This document shows, in pieces, positions 23,801 to 33,550 of a stretch of 64,000 nucleotides of DNA (its first letter is position 1; each line of letters opens with the position of its first letter). A program made the translations under genes and the position numbers. The notes below the pieces were generated by a model. The model searched no databases. It was given only the letters and a program-made list of their open reading frames with translations, and had not been told where the DNA came from. This DNA is from Haliclona indistincta (taxonomy: Eukaryota > Porifera > Demospongiae > Haplosclerida > Chalinidae). The stretch spans positions 19,126,874 through 19,190,873 of the forward strand of contig OZ024784.1 in the NCBI GenBank assembly GCA_964017065.1, given 5' to 3'.

Positions 23801-24915
23801 AATGCAAGCATTGTCAGGAAAACAGAGCAAATCCTCCCTCTGCACCTCTCCATCCTTGGATATGGCCCTCACGACCCTGGGAAAGAATCCATGTGGACTT
23901 TGCTGGTCCCGTGAGGGGACGCCAGTTCTTGATACTGGTTGATGCCCATTCAAAGTGGGCTGATGCCATCGAGATGAGTTCAACCACCTCTGCAGCAACC
24001 ATCAAGAAATTGAGAGGTCTATTTGCTACCTATGGGCTACCTGTTCAATTGGTGTCTGATAACGGCCCTCAGTTCACATCTGACGAGTTCTCATCTTTCC
24101 TTAAGAGCAATGGTGTAAAACACATCACGAGTGCACCATACCATCCTTCCTCCAATGGCTTAGCTGAGCGTTTCGTCAAGACCTTCAAGAAAGCTATGAA
24201 GAATTCAGATCATCCGTCAGCTTCATTTGACCAACAACTCATGTCCTTTCTACTCTCATATAGGACTACACCTCACTGTACCACAGGTGAAACGCCAGCC
24301 TCTCTATTTTTGTTACGATCAGTAAGGACGCGTCTGGATCTATTGTATCCTGAGGTGTTGAAAGACACGGTTCTGAAGAAACAGACTGAACAAAAAGACT
24401 ACCATGACCAGCATGCTCACATGCGTCAGTTTGTCATCGGGCAGCGTGTGTTGGCTCGGAACTATCGCCCTGGTGCTAAATGGTTGACCGGCACCATCAT
24501 GGACAGACAAGGACCTCTATCCTATCGGGTTCAAGTTAGAGATAAGTTATGGCGAAGACACATTGACCAACTATTGGGTGTGCCAGATTGTCCATTTGAC
24601 TTTGACTTTCACCCTGGAGACAGCCAACCGGTAGAGCCCATAGATCCTCCTGAGCCAGGCTGTTTCGGTGACCAAGAATCCACTCAGTCTTTGCCTGCCT
24701 TTCCTTCTGTCATTTCTCGTGATACTAATACAGCGGCAGTGACCCCTATCACACCTACTCTTCCTGATAACACTGATAATACTGATCTCACTGACAATAC
24801 TACTTCAGTCTCTCTCCCAGTTTCTCAACCAGATGCAACCATTGTGCCCGAGAGACGCTATCCCCTAAGAATTCGGAAGAGAACAGACTTTTATTCCCCA
24901 GGGAGGAAAATGTAG
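20803..24915 (+). CDS. Gypsy Gag-Pol polyprotein
   Basis: Single 1,370-residue frame. Domains in order: Gag (1-190); one zinc knuckle at ~200 (CYRCGG...H...C) and a second with its second Cys replaced by Val (CHYV); aspartic protease with DTGA at ~295; reverse transcriptase with YIDD at ~576; RNase H (AADAS ~725, TDHKPL); integrase with HHCC finger from ~968 (HQGHPG ... CKHC) and catalytic Asp ~1031, Asp ~1085, Glu ~1122. No envelope gene is present. The stop codon lies in the first bases of the 3' LTR. Before a poly-Asp run (~870) is a stretch reading like a polypyrimidine/CAG acceptor (about 23385-23420), perhaps a cryptic intron or low-complexity linker. No stop or frameshift breaks the frame. 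Start 20803 (MAAGIIGTVGEF) is the first ATG that opens the Gag domain. Confidence 0.95.
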   Translation: MAAGIIGTVGEFNPDQESITTYLERMELYFDANGIKDGTQVAAFLTMIGRETYKRLVDLFAPAKPATKTLKEITDKLKEHFEPLKVEIAERYNFYQRSQLPGESVTEFLAELRRLSIHCGFGTFLNQALRDKLVCGLLDEGTKKKLLSEKNLDLKDAVQTAQGMEAAERNTKLLRGNDSQPIQVIRHQRKDVQRGAPATGCYRCGGSHSSSECRFKDAVCHYVKKRGHIARVCRARGKRRDGGKVQVIDAEDEDADNGEPLFIKAVDEENSKRLSGKPITVVVLVNNRELTMELDTGAAVSIMSEQTLQRLFPQASLKQTGVLLRTYSGEPLKVLGELMAEVRYGKQCCTLPLLVVSGTGPTLLGRDWLKHIQLDWKSIGLTKLDGGSVRVQELLQRYREVFGEDLGLMKHFQAKLHVKDGTRPVFLKPRSVPYALKEPISRELDRLESQGVLEKVNYSEWAAPIVPVPKADGQIRICGDYKVTVNPALQIDQYPLPKLDDLFASLAGGERFSKIDLTRAYQQMALNPGSRKYVTITTHQGLYQYTRLPFGIASAPALFQRTMDSILQGIPHVQCYIDDILVTGRNDDEHIANLEEVLKRLQNHGVKINRKKCSFLQDSVEYLGHRIDKEGLHTIPNKIEAIQKAPKPGNKKQLRSFLGLVQYYSRFIPNLSTLLSPLNRLLRHDIKWEWTAECDEAFQQAKQKLVSTPVLAHFDLNLPVRLAADASAYGIGAVISHEFPDGSEHPIAYASRTLTPAERNYAQLEKEALALVFGVSKFHQYLYGKPFTLITDHKPLLFILGPKTGIPQLAAARLQRWALTLAAYRYRIEFQPTDKHSNADGLSRLPVSSNSTSRSSSLPIYYFCNSICFLSQDVDDDDDDDVEVFPIRQIEALPLTSDKLRTATRNDPVLGRVLRLTQKGWPSTCPSEDLKPYYSRSTELSVVHGCITWGVRVIVPKKLQLQVLLELHQGHPGIVRMKSLARSHVWWPKMNEEIEKLAKQCKHCQENRANPPSAPLHPWIWPSRPWERIHVDFAGPVRGRQFLILVDAHSKWADAIEMSSTTSAATIKKLRGLFATYGLPVQLVSDNGPQFTSDEFSSFLKSNGVKHITSAPYHPSSNGLAERFVKTFKKAMKNSDHPSASFDQQLMSFLLSYRTTPHCTTGETPASLFLLRSVRTRLDLLYPEVLKDTVLKKQTEQKDYHDQHAHMRQFVIGQRVLARNYRPGAKWLTGTIMDRQGPLSYRVQVRDKLWRRHIDQLLGVPDCPFDFDFHPGDSQPVEPIDPPEPGCFGDQESTQSLPAFPSVISRDTNTAAVTPITPTLPDNTDNTDLTDNTTSVSLPVSQPDATIVPERRYPLRIRKRTDFYSPGRKM

Positions 24916-25115
24916 TATCTATCTGGCTCCGTTCTGACTGAACCATTGTTTGATTGTTTGTCTTGTAAAGTCATTGTAAAGTCACAAAGCTCCTGTCATA
25001 TCATGTAACTCCTACTGTGTGTATAAATGCATTGTAAGTATGTTGTTGGTTCAGTTCGGATCCAAGATACTTTGGTACACTGTTGCGATACGGGTTGTAG
25101 CGCTAATACACTACA
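24899..25115 (+). repeat. Polypurine tract and 3' LTR of the Gypsy element
   Basis: AGGGAGGAAAA directly precedes the 3' LTR (24911-25115), as expected for the plus-strand primer. The LTR matches the 5' copy over all 205 bp by eye. Confidence 0.92.
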
Positions 25116-25124
25116 GAATGGAAC

Positions 25125-25810
25125 TATCATGTTTATGGTAGTGTGTAGAGATTTTAATTTGGAAGGAGGAAGTGTAAAAAGCAATTACGAGGGCTAGCTT
25201 AAAAATGGCTATTAACCGCAAGTCGATAGAAAAAGGGACAGATATTAAAGAACGAATGTTATAAGTGCCCAGATAGTAGGATTTGGGTAGGGTTTGTTGC
25301 AGATTGATTCCCTGATGGGTGGAGAGTCTGTGATTTGAAGGAAAACTTGCTGCAGTGATTCCTAATTGTTGCCCATGGGTTAATGTTTGTGATGTCATAA
25401 CTCAAAAACGATAGCACGTACAACAATCAATTTAATATATTTAGATTCAACTCATCAAGCTGAAGACAATACTAGTGTTAAATGTCTCGCAGGTGGTTGT
25501 TTAGGCCGCTTTTTAAAAATTCAGGCTGTCGATTGGGGTTATAAGATTGTTAATAACTATGGAATGCATACGCAGTTTTGCATGGGAGTGGGTCAGATTT
25601 GTAGAAGAAAAATAGAGCTATTCATTGATGCCAAAATGTTGAGGATTAAAGCAAAGATTGCGGAGTTACAAGTGTTTTTCTGAACGAATTTGATTTCGGG
25701 GACGTATTTTTAAATTGTTGCGATAGATTTTTAGCCATTTTTAAGCCCTCATAATTATTTTTGGCATTTTCTCCTTCCAAATTAAAATCTTTACTCACTG
25801 CCATAAATTA
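25125..25810. mobile_element. Inverted-repeat segment at the right of duplicon copy A
   Basis: About 75 bp at 25125-25210 (GATTTTAATTTGGAAGGAGG ... AGGGCT...TTAAAAATGGCT) recurs inverted at about 25735-25805. The interior carries duplicon motifs also seen in copies B and C. It may be a nonautonomous foldback element; target duplication not resolved. Confidence 0.55.
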
Positions 25811-25865
25811 CATAATTAAATTCAAAAGGGTCAGATAAAATTTTTTTCCCTGTTCTTCCCGTTAT

Positions 25866-25893
25866 ACCCTAAACCCTAAACCCTAAACCCTAG
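25866..25893. repeat. Short internal telomere tract, C-strand orientation
   Basis: Three to four CCCTAAA units, inverted relative to the terminal telomere. It marks the end of duplicon copy A and the start of an AT-rich segment. Confidence 0.9.
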
Positions 25894-25899
25894 GGACTT

Positions 25900-26690
25900 T
25901 TGGGTACCCAAATATCACCATGTCAACAGTTGCATTTTTGGAAAGCCCTTGACCTCCTCTTTCCAATGAACCATAAAAGTTTCAACTGATTGACCTCAAA
26001 AAAAGTTATTTAGCTTTACTTCATCAACGCTTATAACTTACTTATCTTATATGGAATGACAAAATTGTATGTATCAATAGATAGCCAAAGCTTAATTCTA
26101 TCTAAACATGTAAAAATTATTCTCATAGCTTCTTCCGTTTAAAGTTATGGTCGAAAAACAAACACATTCATCAAAATTCTTCACCTTCACATCAGTAGAC
26201 CACATTTGACAGACTATAACTCCAAAACTATATCGTCTACTTCCGAGATATATATACCAGTACATAGGTCTATCATAGCTCTTTCAACTCCCATTACTCT
26301 CATTAGAAACCTTACAGCCGTTTTTGAGTTATAGCCATTCTCCAAAGCAAAGTCCCCAGCTACAGATTTCAAAACTCCCCTTAAACTTAACCAAATTCAA
26401 AAGTTTTACATATCACCTTGTAGAGCTTCATTTCCTGAATCTAATAAGCACAACTAATTGCCTCTATCGTTTGTAGTTTTTGAGATATTTAGTCCTAAAC
26501 TTAACTAATTTCCTTACAATATTAAATTTAACAATAGCTACCATATTGCAGATATACATACTAGAGTACCTAAAGTACTAACCCCCAACAACTCCTAGTG
26601 AAACCCTATTGTTTTGAGCAAGTTATATTCACTTTAATAAAATATGTCCCTTTTATGTCCCCTACCCAAAATACCTCCTTCACAGACAAT
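25900..26690. other. AT-rich non-coding segment
   Basis: Low-GC sequence with recurring short motifs such as AGTTAT, TTATAACT and TTTTTGAG. No gene, tRNA or clear tandem period seen. Confidence 0.5.
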
Positions 26691-27258
26691 TCCTATTGTT
26701 CACTGTCATGGTGCGACCTTTGTTAGAGTATGCTGCACCAGTGTGGGATCCTTACCAACAGAGTTTGATTGCAGCTCTAGAGAGGGTTCAAAAGATGGCG
26801 CTGAGGATGTGTGCTAAAAATTGGTCTGCAAATTATGAATATCTCTTGTTGCAGTTTAACTTGCTATCTCTGAGGCAAAGACGGGCGCTTCTCAAGCTAT
26901 CCTTCTTTTTTCAAATTCACAATAATTATGATAACTTTCATTATTTGGGCCCACCTGTGCATCCTTCCCCATGGACCCTAGACTGAGAGGCTATAAACCT
27001 GCTCGTATCGCTTGCTTGATACCTAATTGTACTAAAGCTTACAAGTCGTCTTTTTTCCCTGACGCTGTTAAAAGGTGGAATGACCTTCCTTTTGAGCTGC
27101 GATCTCTTCAATCTCTATCTATTTTTAAGAAGGGCATCCTCAATCACTGGTCCAATTAATTTACTGAATAATTTATTACCTTAATGGTTTGTATCCTAGT
27201 CTTAGCTTTGCTATTGATACGACCGTGCATTGTATGCAAAATTGTCATAAAAAAAAAT
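26690..27258 (+). pseudogene. 3' fragment of a non-LTR retrotransposon (LINE)
   Basis: Two overlapping frames (26696-26986 and 26971-27159) encode the tail of a LINE reverse-transcriptase protein: VRPLLEYAAPVWDPY, LERVQKMALRM, then SSFFPDAVKRWNDLPFEL. A frameshift near 26971 breaks the protein. The 5' part with the catalytic core is missing, typical of 5'-truncated copies. A short A-rich tail (about 27249-27257) ends it. No target duplication could be fixed. Clade cannot be assigned from this tail. Confidence 0.8.
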
Positions 27259-27289
27259 GACAGTCTCAGTCTATAATATAAGTTTCAAC

Positions 27290-28465
27290 TCATTAACTTC
27301 AAGGGACATATTCCAAATCCTAATTCAAAAATTTGTTTCCCCTATTCATTGTTGACGCTTCATATTTCTTGTGGTTAACACCTACTTATCCTTCTATCAT
27401 ATCCTAAAAAACAAAACTAATTAGATAAAAGGACAAACTCTCCTGGGATATAGTTAATAACCTTTTTAATATACAGCGTTTACAAATGATACTAATTGTG
27501 ACTGGTTGTTTACTTAAAGGACAACTTATTATTAACAATTAGATTGCTTCACTTTTGAGGGACATAATACTAAAACCAATTCTACTATAACTCATTAATT
27601 AATCATTGTTGTTAGATAATCTTAATAAGCATTGTGTCCACTACAACATCCAAAAGTTATAATAACTAACTACTAAGGGACATATAATTTTAGGATTTTC
27701 AATTAAACTATACTAAAACTAGTAGTTGACAATTAATATTCATTGTGGTTAATTAGTGGTCACATCTCTGCAGTTTCACAAAATATGAGATTTCACTGCC
27801 ACAGGGACATACACTTAAACCCTCTTCCATTATAACTCATCTATTAAATAATTTTGACAATTAATATTTATTGTAGTTAATATGTCTACCCCTCTCTACA
27901 ACCTCCCAAAGTTATACTAACGAAATACTAAAGGACATATAATTAATTTTTACGATTTTTAGTAAAACTAGAATAAAATTATAGTTGACAATTAATATTC
28001 ATTCAACTTAATACTTGGTCACTGCTCTACACTTCCACAAAGTATGAACATTTATAGCGACTGGGACATATTTCAAAACCTTTTTAGGTATAAAATGACA
28101 ATTAAACCCTGTTGACATTTAAAACTTGTGGTGGTTAATCAACTTTACATTCTTTACAAAATACATTTATTATAATTTTACCAAATTTGGTAAAGGGACA
28201 TTTTACTTTAGGAGTTCATTAATAACTCTAATATAATTGCACTATGACAGCTAATATTGTGCCATAATTAATCAGTGGGTGGAGCTTTAATCAATATTAA
28301 CTTTTCAATATCCTGCTCTCCGAGGACATACAAATGTATACTGATCCATAATTCTTATGTATAGAAGAATTTACGAATTTTCTTTCCATGGTAACATCTC
28401 CATTAGTTGGCAAGTATCTCTAAGAAACTCATTTCTGTCAACTACAAGGGACATAATAAGGGACA
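27290..28465. repeat. Diverged ~128-bp satellite marked by GGGACATA
   Basis: GGGACATA or a one-base variant recurs near 27303, 27560, 27677, 27804, 27932, 28062, 28195, 28322 and 28449, spaced about 117-133 bp (one gap of two units). Between them TTGACAATTAATATTCATTG-like boxes recur. Units are too diverged to notice by eye except through these anchors. It ends at the MITE at 28468. Confidence 0.7.
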
Positions 28466-28467
28466 TA

Positions 28468-29031
28468 CTGTATAGCCGGTTATTTTCGAATGGATATAAT
28501 TTTCGATCACCGACTGCTGATCGAAAATTAAATCCACGAAAATTTGAACCATACCAAAATTTTGAACAGCCATAATTTTCTCGTGTAAACACATGCGAAG
28601 TGATTGAGGCTAGAGCCCATTTCTAACGCTTCTTACCAGAATCTGACTGTAGCAGCGGGTAGCTTGATGCTGCGATAGCAGTAAAACTGAACGCCAAACG
28701 CCACTGTTAGAGAAATGGCTGCCATGCACACTGCTGCACGCGACAGTGCGGCAACACTGAGACTAAGTCTTACTAGCACGATGAGCGAAAAGGCGGACAG
28801 CACGGTACAGCAACTTATCTTCGACTCTGTGGTTCCATTGAACAATCATAAAACGTGGCTGGCGTGGTTTAACGACTATACAGTTCTCCAACATTTCGAC
28901 GCCATTGGACGAAGGGCAATAAATTTTAGCCTGGATTTTATTTTCGAACGGCGAGTGAGTATCGAAAATTAAATCCAATCTAAAATTTTACTAACGAAAT
29001 ATTTGACCGTCGAAAATAACCGGCTATACGG
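28468..29031. mobile_element. 564-bp MITE with TA target duplication
   Basis: Inverted ends C(T/C)GTATAGCCGGTTATTTT, about 25 bp. Flanked by TA at 28466-28467 and 29032-29033, as for Tc1/mariner-type elements. A second pair of inner inverted motifs (ATCGAAAATTAAATCCA) follows. A small frame at 28715-28972 has no recognisable domain. Confidence 0.82.
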
Positions 29032-29033
29032 TA

Positions 29034-29411
29034 TTGGCTGTTTCTCAAATACCATTGATTCAGTACATCAGATCTACCCCCCTAGATTATTAATGCTTAG
29101 ACTATACTGCACTATACCTATAATGTTCACTTAAATCCTAGTTAAAAATGATGCCAGGGACATATGTCCTTATGTCCCTTTCCTTTAAATACACTTCTTC
29201 AAATTCTAATGTCATTCAAATCAAAGATTATCCTATCCAGAGTCTATTAAACTTTGTGTCATCTCTTTGCATCGCTTCTAAGCAAAGTTATGACCTGTAG
29301 AATAGGGTCTACACGCCGATCTGTAAAATCAACGTGTAGCCAGATGATTGTTCCGCTCATGTGATCTTCTACATGTTACGCATACACGTACGGGTTAAGT
29401 ATAATGTTATA
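29034..29411. other. Spacer, no gene recognised
   Basis: AT-rich, with two more GGGACATATGTCC-type motifs near 29157-29180, resembling the preceding satellite. No coding support. Confidence 0.5.
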
Positions 29412-29540
29412 CCATGCCTACCCGTGGTGTATCACGAATACACGAAGCAATAACTATTAATCCCGAGGGTGTAGCCCGAGGGATTAATGGTTATTGCTGA
29501 GTGTATTCATGATACACCACAGGTAGGCATGGTACCATGG
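29412..29540. repeat. Long hairpin, ~55-bp arms
   Basis: CATGCCTACC...GTGTATCA...AATAAC..ATTAATCCC is followed, after a loop of about 16 bases, by its reverse complement ending GGTAGGCATGG. Arms are near-perfect. It could be a small foldback element or an RNA hairpin; no flanking duplication found. Confidence 0.75.
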
Positions 29541-29934
29541 CAACCACAAGGCCCACTGATGTCTGTAGGTTTCTATAGGATAAATAAGGGCGGCTTGCAC
29601 ACTCTTTATAGTGTACTGGTGAGGTTGACTCGCAACTCTCACCCCTTCCTATTTTTCTCTCTGGAAGGTAGATCATTTCTATGATCTTTTTTGCCCAGTG
29701 GGAGTCATGTGACTTCCCGTGGAATATCCAGATATACCACAGGAAATCACATGATTTTCCATGGAATATCCAGTTATTCCACAGGAAATCATGTGACTTT
29801 CTATGGTATATCTGAAACACACCACTGGCGGTGCCTTTGAAAATAAGGCTTCCTATGGTACAAAAACGTGTACATACTCATGTTCCTAATATGTCCTTGA
29901 GACAGACTGAGGGACACAACCATGTCCCCGACTT
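29541..29934. other. Spacer with short palindromic repeats
   Basis: Motif CATGGAATATCCAG...CCACAGGAAATCA occurs three times at 29715-29810 in alternating context. Otherwise no recognisable feature. Confidence 0.5.
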
Positions 29935-30557
29935 TTAAGTGTGCAGGGACAGATGAAAACCAAATATGTCCTTAAGTCGAAGTTCTATTAACCCCAAGTC
30001 GATAGAAAAAGGGACAGATATTAAAGAACGACTGTTATAAGTGCCCAGATAGTAGGATTTGGGTAGGGTTTGTTGCAGATTGATTCCCTGATGGGTGGAG
30101 AGTCTGTGATTTGAAAGAAAACTTGCTGCACTGATTCCTAATTGTTGCCCATGGGTTAATGTTTGTGACGTCATAACTCAAAAACGATAGCACTTAAAAC
30201 AATAATTGTATTATATGTGACCAGATTTGACAAAACCCTCCGTATGGGACCCAGGCTCAATAACGAACAATGGGCGTTACTGGAGTACTAGTAATACTAT
30301 GGCAAAATCACGATTTGGTCTTTAACTCCACCAGGGTCCTTTGGAAAGTATAATACAAAAGTTACAGACCTTAGTTGTCACTGCTATAGTAGATCTAAGC
30401 GATTGCGCGAGGGGCACCAGCATGAAAAGCGCCTTGCATCGCGTAGTGTACGGAGAACGTTGCTATGGACGCTAAAAGCCGCGCGCGCGGGCGAACGCAT
30501 GCGAAAGTACTTCAGTAGCTACACCTGCATCCAGTCGCCATTCTAAACGCTACTGTG

Positions 30558-33084
30558 ATGGCTGCTAGAGACAGAGACGTTGCTCGCGCTTTAAACAGCA
30601 TAGCTATCGAAAGCGGATTTACAGGCGGCAACCACGCCCTAACGGAATTCATTGCCGACTACTTCACTGGAGATCCAGAAAGCGATGGTAAGCAACTTAC
30701 CGTACCAACAACAGTCTGTTACTTTACTGTTTACAGATGAAGATGAAGAACAACTTTGTTCTCTCCATGGTAATTATTATTAACATCATTATAAAATCAA
30801 TATTCAATCTGATTTTTAGACAGTGACTACAGAAGCTACAATGACAGCGTAACTGGTGACTTTGATTGTGATGGTGAAGAGCCACTGATACAGGAGCTAC
30901 CAGACATCAACCAGCTCATTAGCCATGTGCCACCTGAGCTATTGGTGGATGAGGATGATACTAGAGCAGAGGAACACCAAAGTGACAACCCAACGACCAC
31001 ACTACAGGAAGAGACAGTCCCTGTTAGTACAATTTTGCTGTTAGCCACACGATTTACTTATCTTTCTGTAGGAGGATGGAGATCCTAAGCTCACCAACTT
31101 TTTGTCTAAAGGTTGTGGCTGCAAACGAGATGGTGGAAAACCTTGTAGTGCAGCATTCTCTCGGGAACAATTTGAATACTCTAGGATGCAGTGTGCTGAG
31201 CTGAGTAGGGCAGAGCTTGACATGGCGATTCTTGGACAACTTGCTGCTCTACTAATAAGTACTCCACAGACCAGTGGTCATCGACCTTCCAACCAACGCC
31301 AGCGAACAAAGATGGCCTTCCATTTCAATGGGAAACCAATCTGCAGAGATACATTTTTATTACTCCATGGCATTGGTAAGAAAATGAATAAAATTAGTTG
31401 TAAACAATCTTTTTTTCAGGACTAGACCGCTTCAAAAATTTGAAGGCAAGTTATCTTGCAACAGGTCTCACCACCAGGGTGCATGGAAATTACAAGCGTG
31501 CTCCAAAACATGCACTTACCATCGACCAAATAAAGAGCCTGGTCACATTCCTGCACAACTATGCAGAGACCAATGCCATTCTTCTCCCTGGTCGTATCCC
31601 AGGATACAAAAAAGACCACTATCAGTTGCTACCATCCAGCACAACCAAAAAAGTACATTTTCTCTCACAGCTGTATTAGAATTATCAATATTCTTTAACA
31701 GGCAGTATGGGCTGAGTACAAGCTGGCAGCAGATGCTACCAACATGAAAGCTGCTGCATACACCACCTTTTGCTCATTGTGGCGGCAACTGCTGCCCCAC
31801 ATAAGAGTGATGAAGCCAATGTCTGATTTGTGCTGGGTATGCCAGCAAAACAGTGTTAAGATCATGAGGGCTACCAACACACCAGAGGCTGCTAAATCAC
31901 AGGTATTTACATACTTACTATCGAAATCTTACTCATTATTATTTTCAAAATTCAAGGTACTTAGAGAAGCAGAGCAGCACATACAGTTGGCAAAGCAAGA
32001 AAGGGAGTATTATAGGGAAGCAATAGAGCAGTCGAAGGAAGTCCTGAAGAGCACATTCACAACTGATGAAGTTCCATCTGTCGGCTCGTGTGAACCACCA
32101 GCATCGCGAGCAATACGAATGCATTTTAGTTTCGATATGGCACAACAAGTAAGCTACATGTACACCCATCACATTTACACAAGTATCACTTTATGTCTAG
32201 GTGCACTACCCCTGTGATCCACAGCAGCCTGGCCCCATGTATTTTCTGACACCTCGCAAATGCGCTATTTTTGGGATATGCTGTGAAGCTATTCCAAGAC
32301 AAGTAAGCAAACTGCTAGACATAACTTAATCTCTAAACATGTATTGCAGGTCAATTACCTTATTGATGAGGCAGTACACACTGGCAAGGGTGCCAACCAA
32401 ATTATTAGCCTGCTACATCACTTCCTCGAGACGCACGGCTTAGGCGAATCAGAGCTGCATCTTCATGCTGATAACTGTGCAGGACAAAACAAAAATCGTT
32501 TTGTTGTGCAGTACCTGTGCTGGAGAGTGCTAGTGGGGCTTAACAAGAAGATAACACTATCATTCTTAATTGTTGGGCACACTAAGTTTTCGCCCGACTG
32601 GTGCTTTGGTTTGTTCAAGCAAGCCTTCAGGCGAGCTAAAGTTGGCTGTCTTGACGACATAGTGAAGGTGTTGGAAGCATCAGCAGCAGTCAACCACGCT
32701 CAGCTAGTTGGCAGCCAAGATGGAGAAGTCATTGTAAACATGTATGATTGGGCCGATCATTTCCATGCTCCATTTAAACAAACAGCACTGGCAGGGATAA
32801 AGAGCATGCACCATCTTACCTTCACCAGTGAAAAGCCAGGTATTGTGAGCGTCCAGGAAAGTTCTACCAGTCCAGCAAAGGAAATCAATATGCTGAAGTC
32901 CACCTCCTGGAAGCCAACGAGACACCAACTTCCGGACACCATCACTCCTTCTGGATTGCCCCCTGAGCGTCAAAAGTACCTTTTCGAGAAGATAAGAGAG
33001 TTCTGCCCAGCTGATTGTCAAGACGCAGTGTGCCCAGAGCCAAGCACAATTCCCCCGACACCTAAGAGAAGGCGAAAAAATTGA
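30558..33084 (+). CDS. Putative transposase, DUF7869-like, nine exons
   Basis: Exons 30558-30687, 30737-30769, 30820-31022, 31072-31375, 31420-31652, 31702-31902, 31957-32148, 32201-32302, 32350-33084. All are GT-AG and phases close exactly to 710 residues. The N-terminus is acidic; a Cys-rich motif (GCGCKRDGGKPC) lies near 140 and LCWVCQQ near 350. Conserved-looking acidic motifs FSFDMAQQ (Asp ~428), HADNCAGQNKN (Asp ~506) and GHTKFSPDWCFG (Asp ~549) resemble an RNase H-fold DDD/E triad; the last two are typical of the DUF7869 family as I recall it. Catalysis is inference. The tail (ending TPKRRRKN) is basic, possibly a nuclear signal. The intact frame and well-kept inverted ends suggest recent mobility. 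Confidence 0.85.
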
Positions 33085-33550
33085 CTCATCCATCTCATGC
33101 ACACACTCACCTTCAGAGGCAGTAAAAGCCCTCGAAACAGATCAAAAGGAACACAGTCCTTAAAATAAGCCATCTTGTCACTCGTTCCATAGTTGTAGGG
33201 CCAGTATTAGCTAGGATTAACCGCGATTAGACGAACTTTACTCTGCCATTAGACCTACAACAGTCTACAACGTGCTTGCAATAACTCCGCCTATACACGT
33301 ATGGCCCCGCCCACATTACGTAAATGCGGAAATATACGGATTTGTTTACCAGTCCGCTTAGCAACGACTTTGAACGTGATTTTCTCTGTCCAATGATTGC
33401 CATAAACGCGTGATAAAACCTTCCGTAACTTGGAAACCATGCGTGTGAATGCATCCAGACTTTACAGACATCTTCTGTAGCAATTACAGTACAGGTTACA
33501 ATAGAAATCGCCAATACCCCATGTGGAGGGTTTTCCCAAATCAGGTCACA
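33085..33550. other. 3' region of the DUF7869-like transposon
   Basis: Non-coding 3' part ending in the inverted repeat at 33513-33550. No gene seen. Confidence 0.55.

Larger units (their letters stand above)
20339..25115 (+). mobile_element. Complete Gypsy-type LTR retrotransposon
   Basis: Two 205-bp LTRs (20339-20543 and 24911-25115) read as identical, start TG and end CA. They are flanked by the 5-bp duplication GAATG (20334-20338 and 25116-25120). Copy B of the duplicon shows the uninterrupted target near 52,735. Single gag-pol frame. Identical LTRs point to a very recent insertion. Confidence 0.96.
12080..25800. repeat. Subtelomeric duplicon, copy A (split by nested elements)
   Basis: Sequence homologous to copy B (51,067 onward) and copy C (29,935-34,330). 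Own sequence lies at about 12,080-13,235, 18,359-18,445, 19,540-20,338 and 25,116-25,760. Copy A is interrupted by the YqaJ/THAP transposon, an unassigned insertion and a Gypsy element, all absent at the matching points of copy B. Shared landmarks include ATGGCTTCTCTGAAAGGGAC, CACCAAAATTTTGTA and TAGGATTTGGGTAGGGTTTG. No conserved long frame was seen in the duplicon itself. Confidence 0.85.
30216..33550 (+). mobile_element. Autonomous DNA transposon encoding a DUF7869-like protein
   Basis: About 38-bp inverted ends, TGTGACC(A/T)GATTTG..AAAACCCTCC. Probable TA target duplication, read by comparison with the empty site in copy A (ATATATTTAG). 3,335 bp with one nine-exon gene. Superfamily not assigned. 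Confidence 0.82.

Noticed and set aside
25866..25893. Ancient telomere fusion point
   Set aside because: Only 3-4 CCCTAAA units and no facing TTTAGGG array; better explained as a module boundary.
28715..28972. Small protein MAAMHTAARDSAATL... in the 28.5-29.0 kb MITE
   Set aside because: Runs into the inner inverted repeat and shows no recognised domain.
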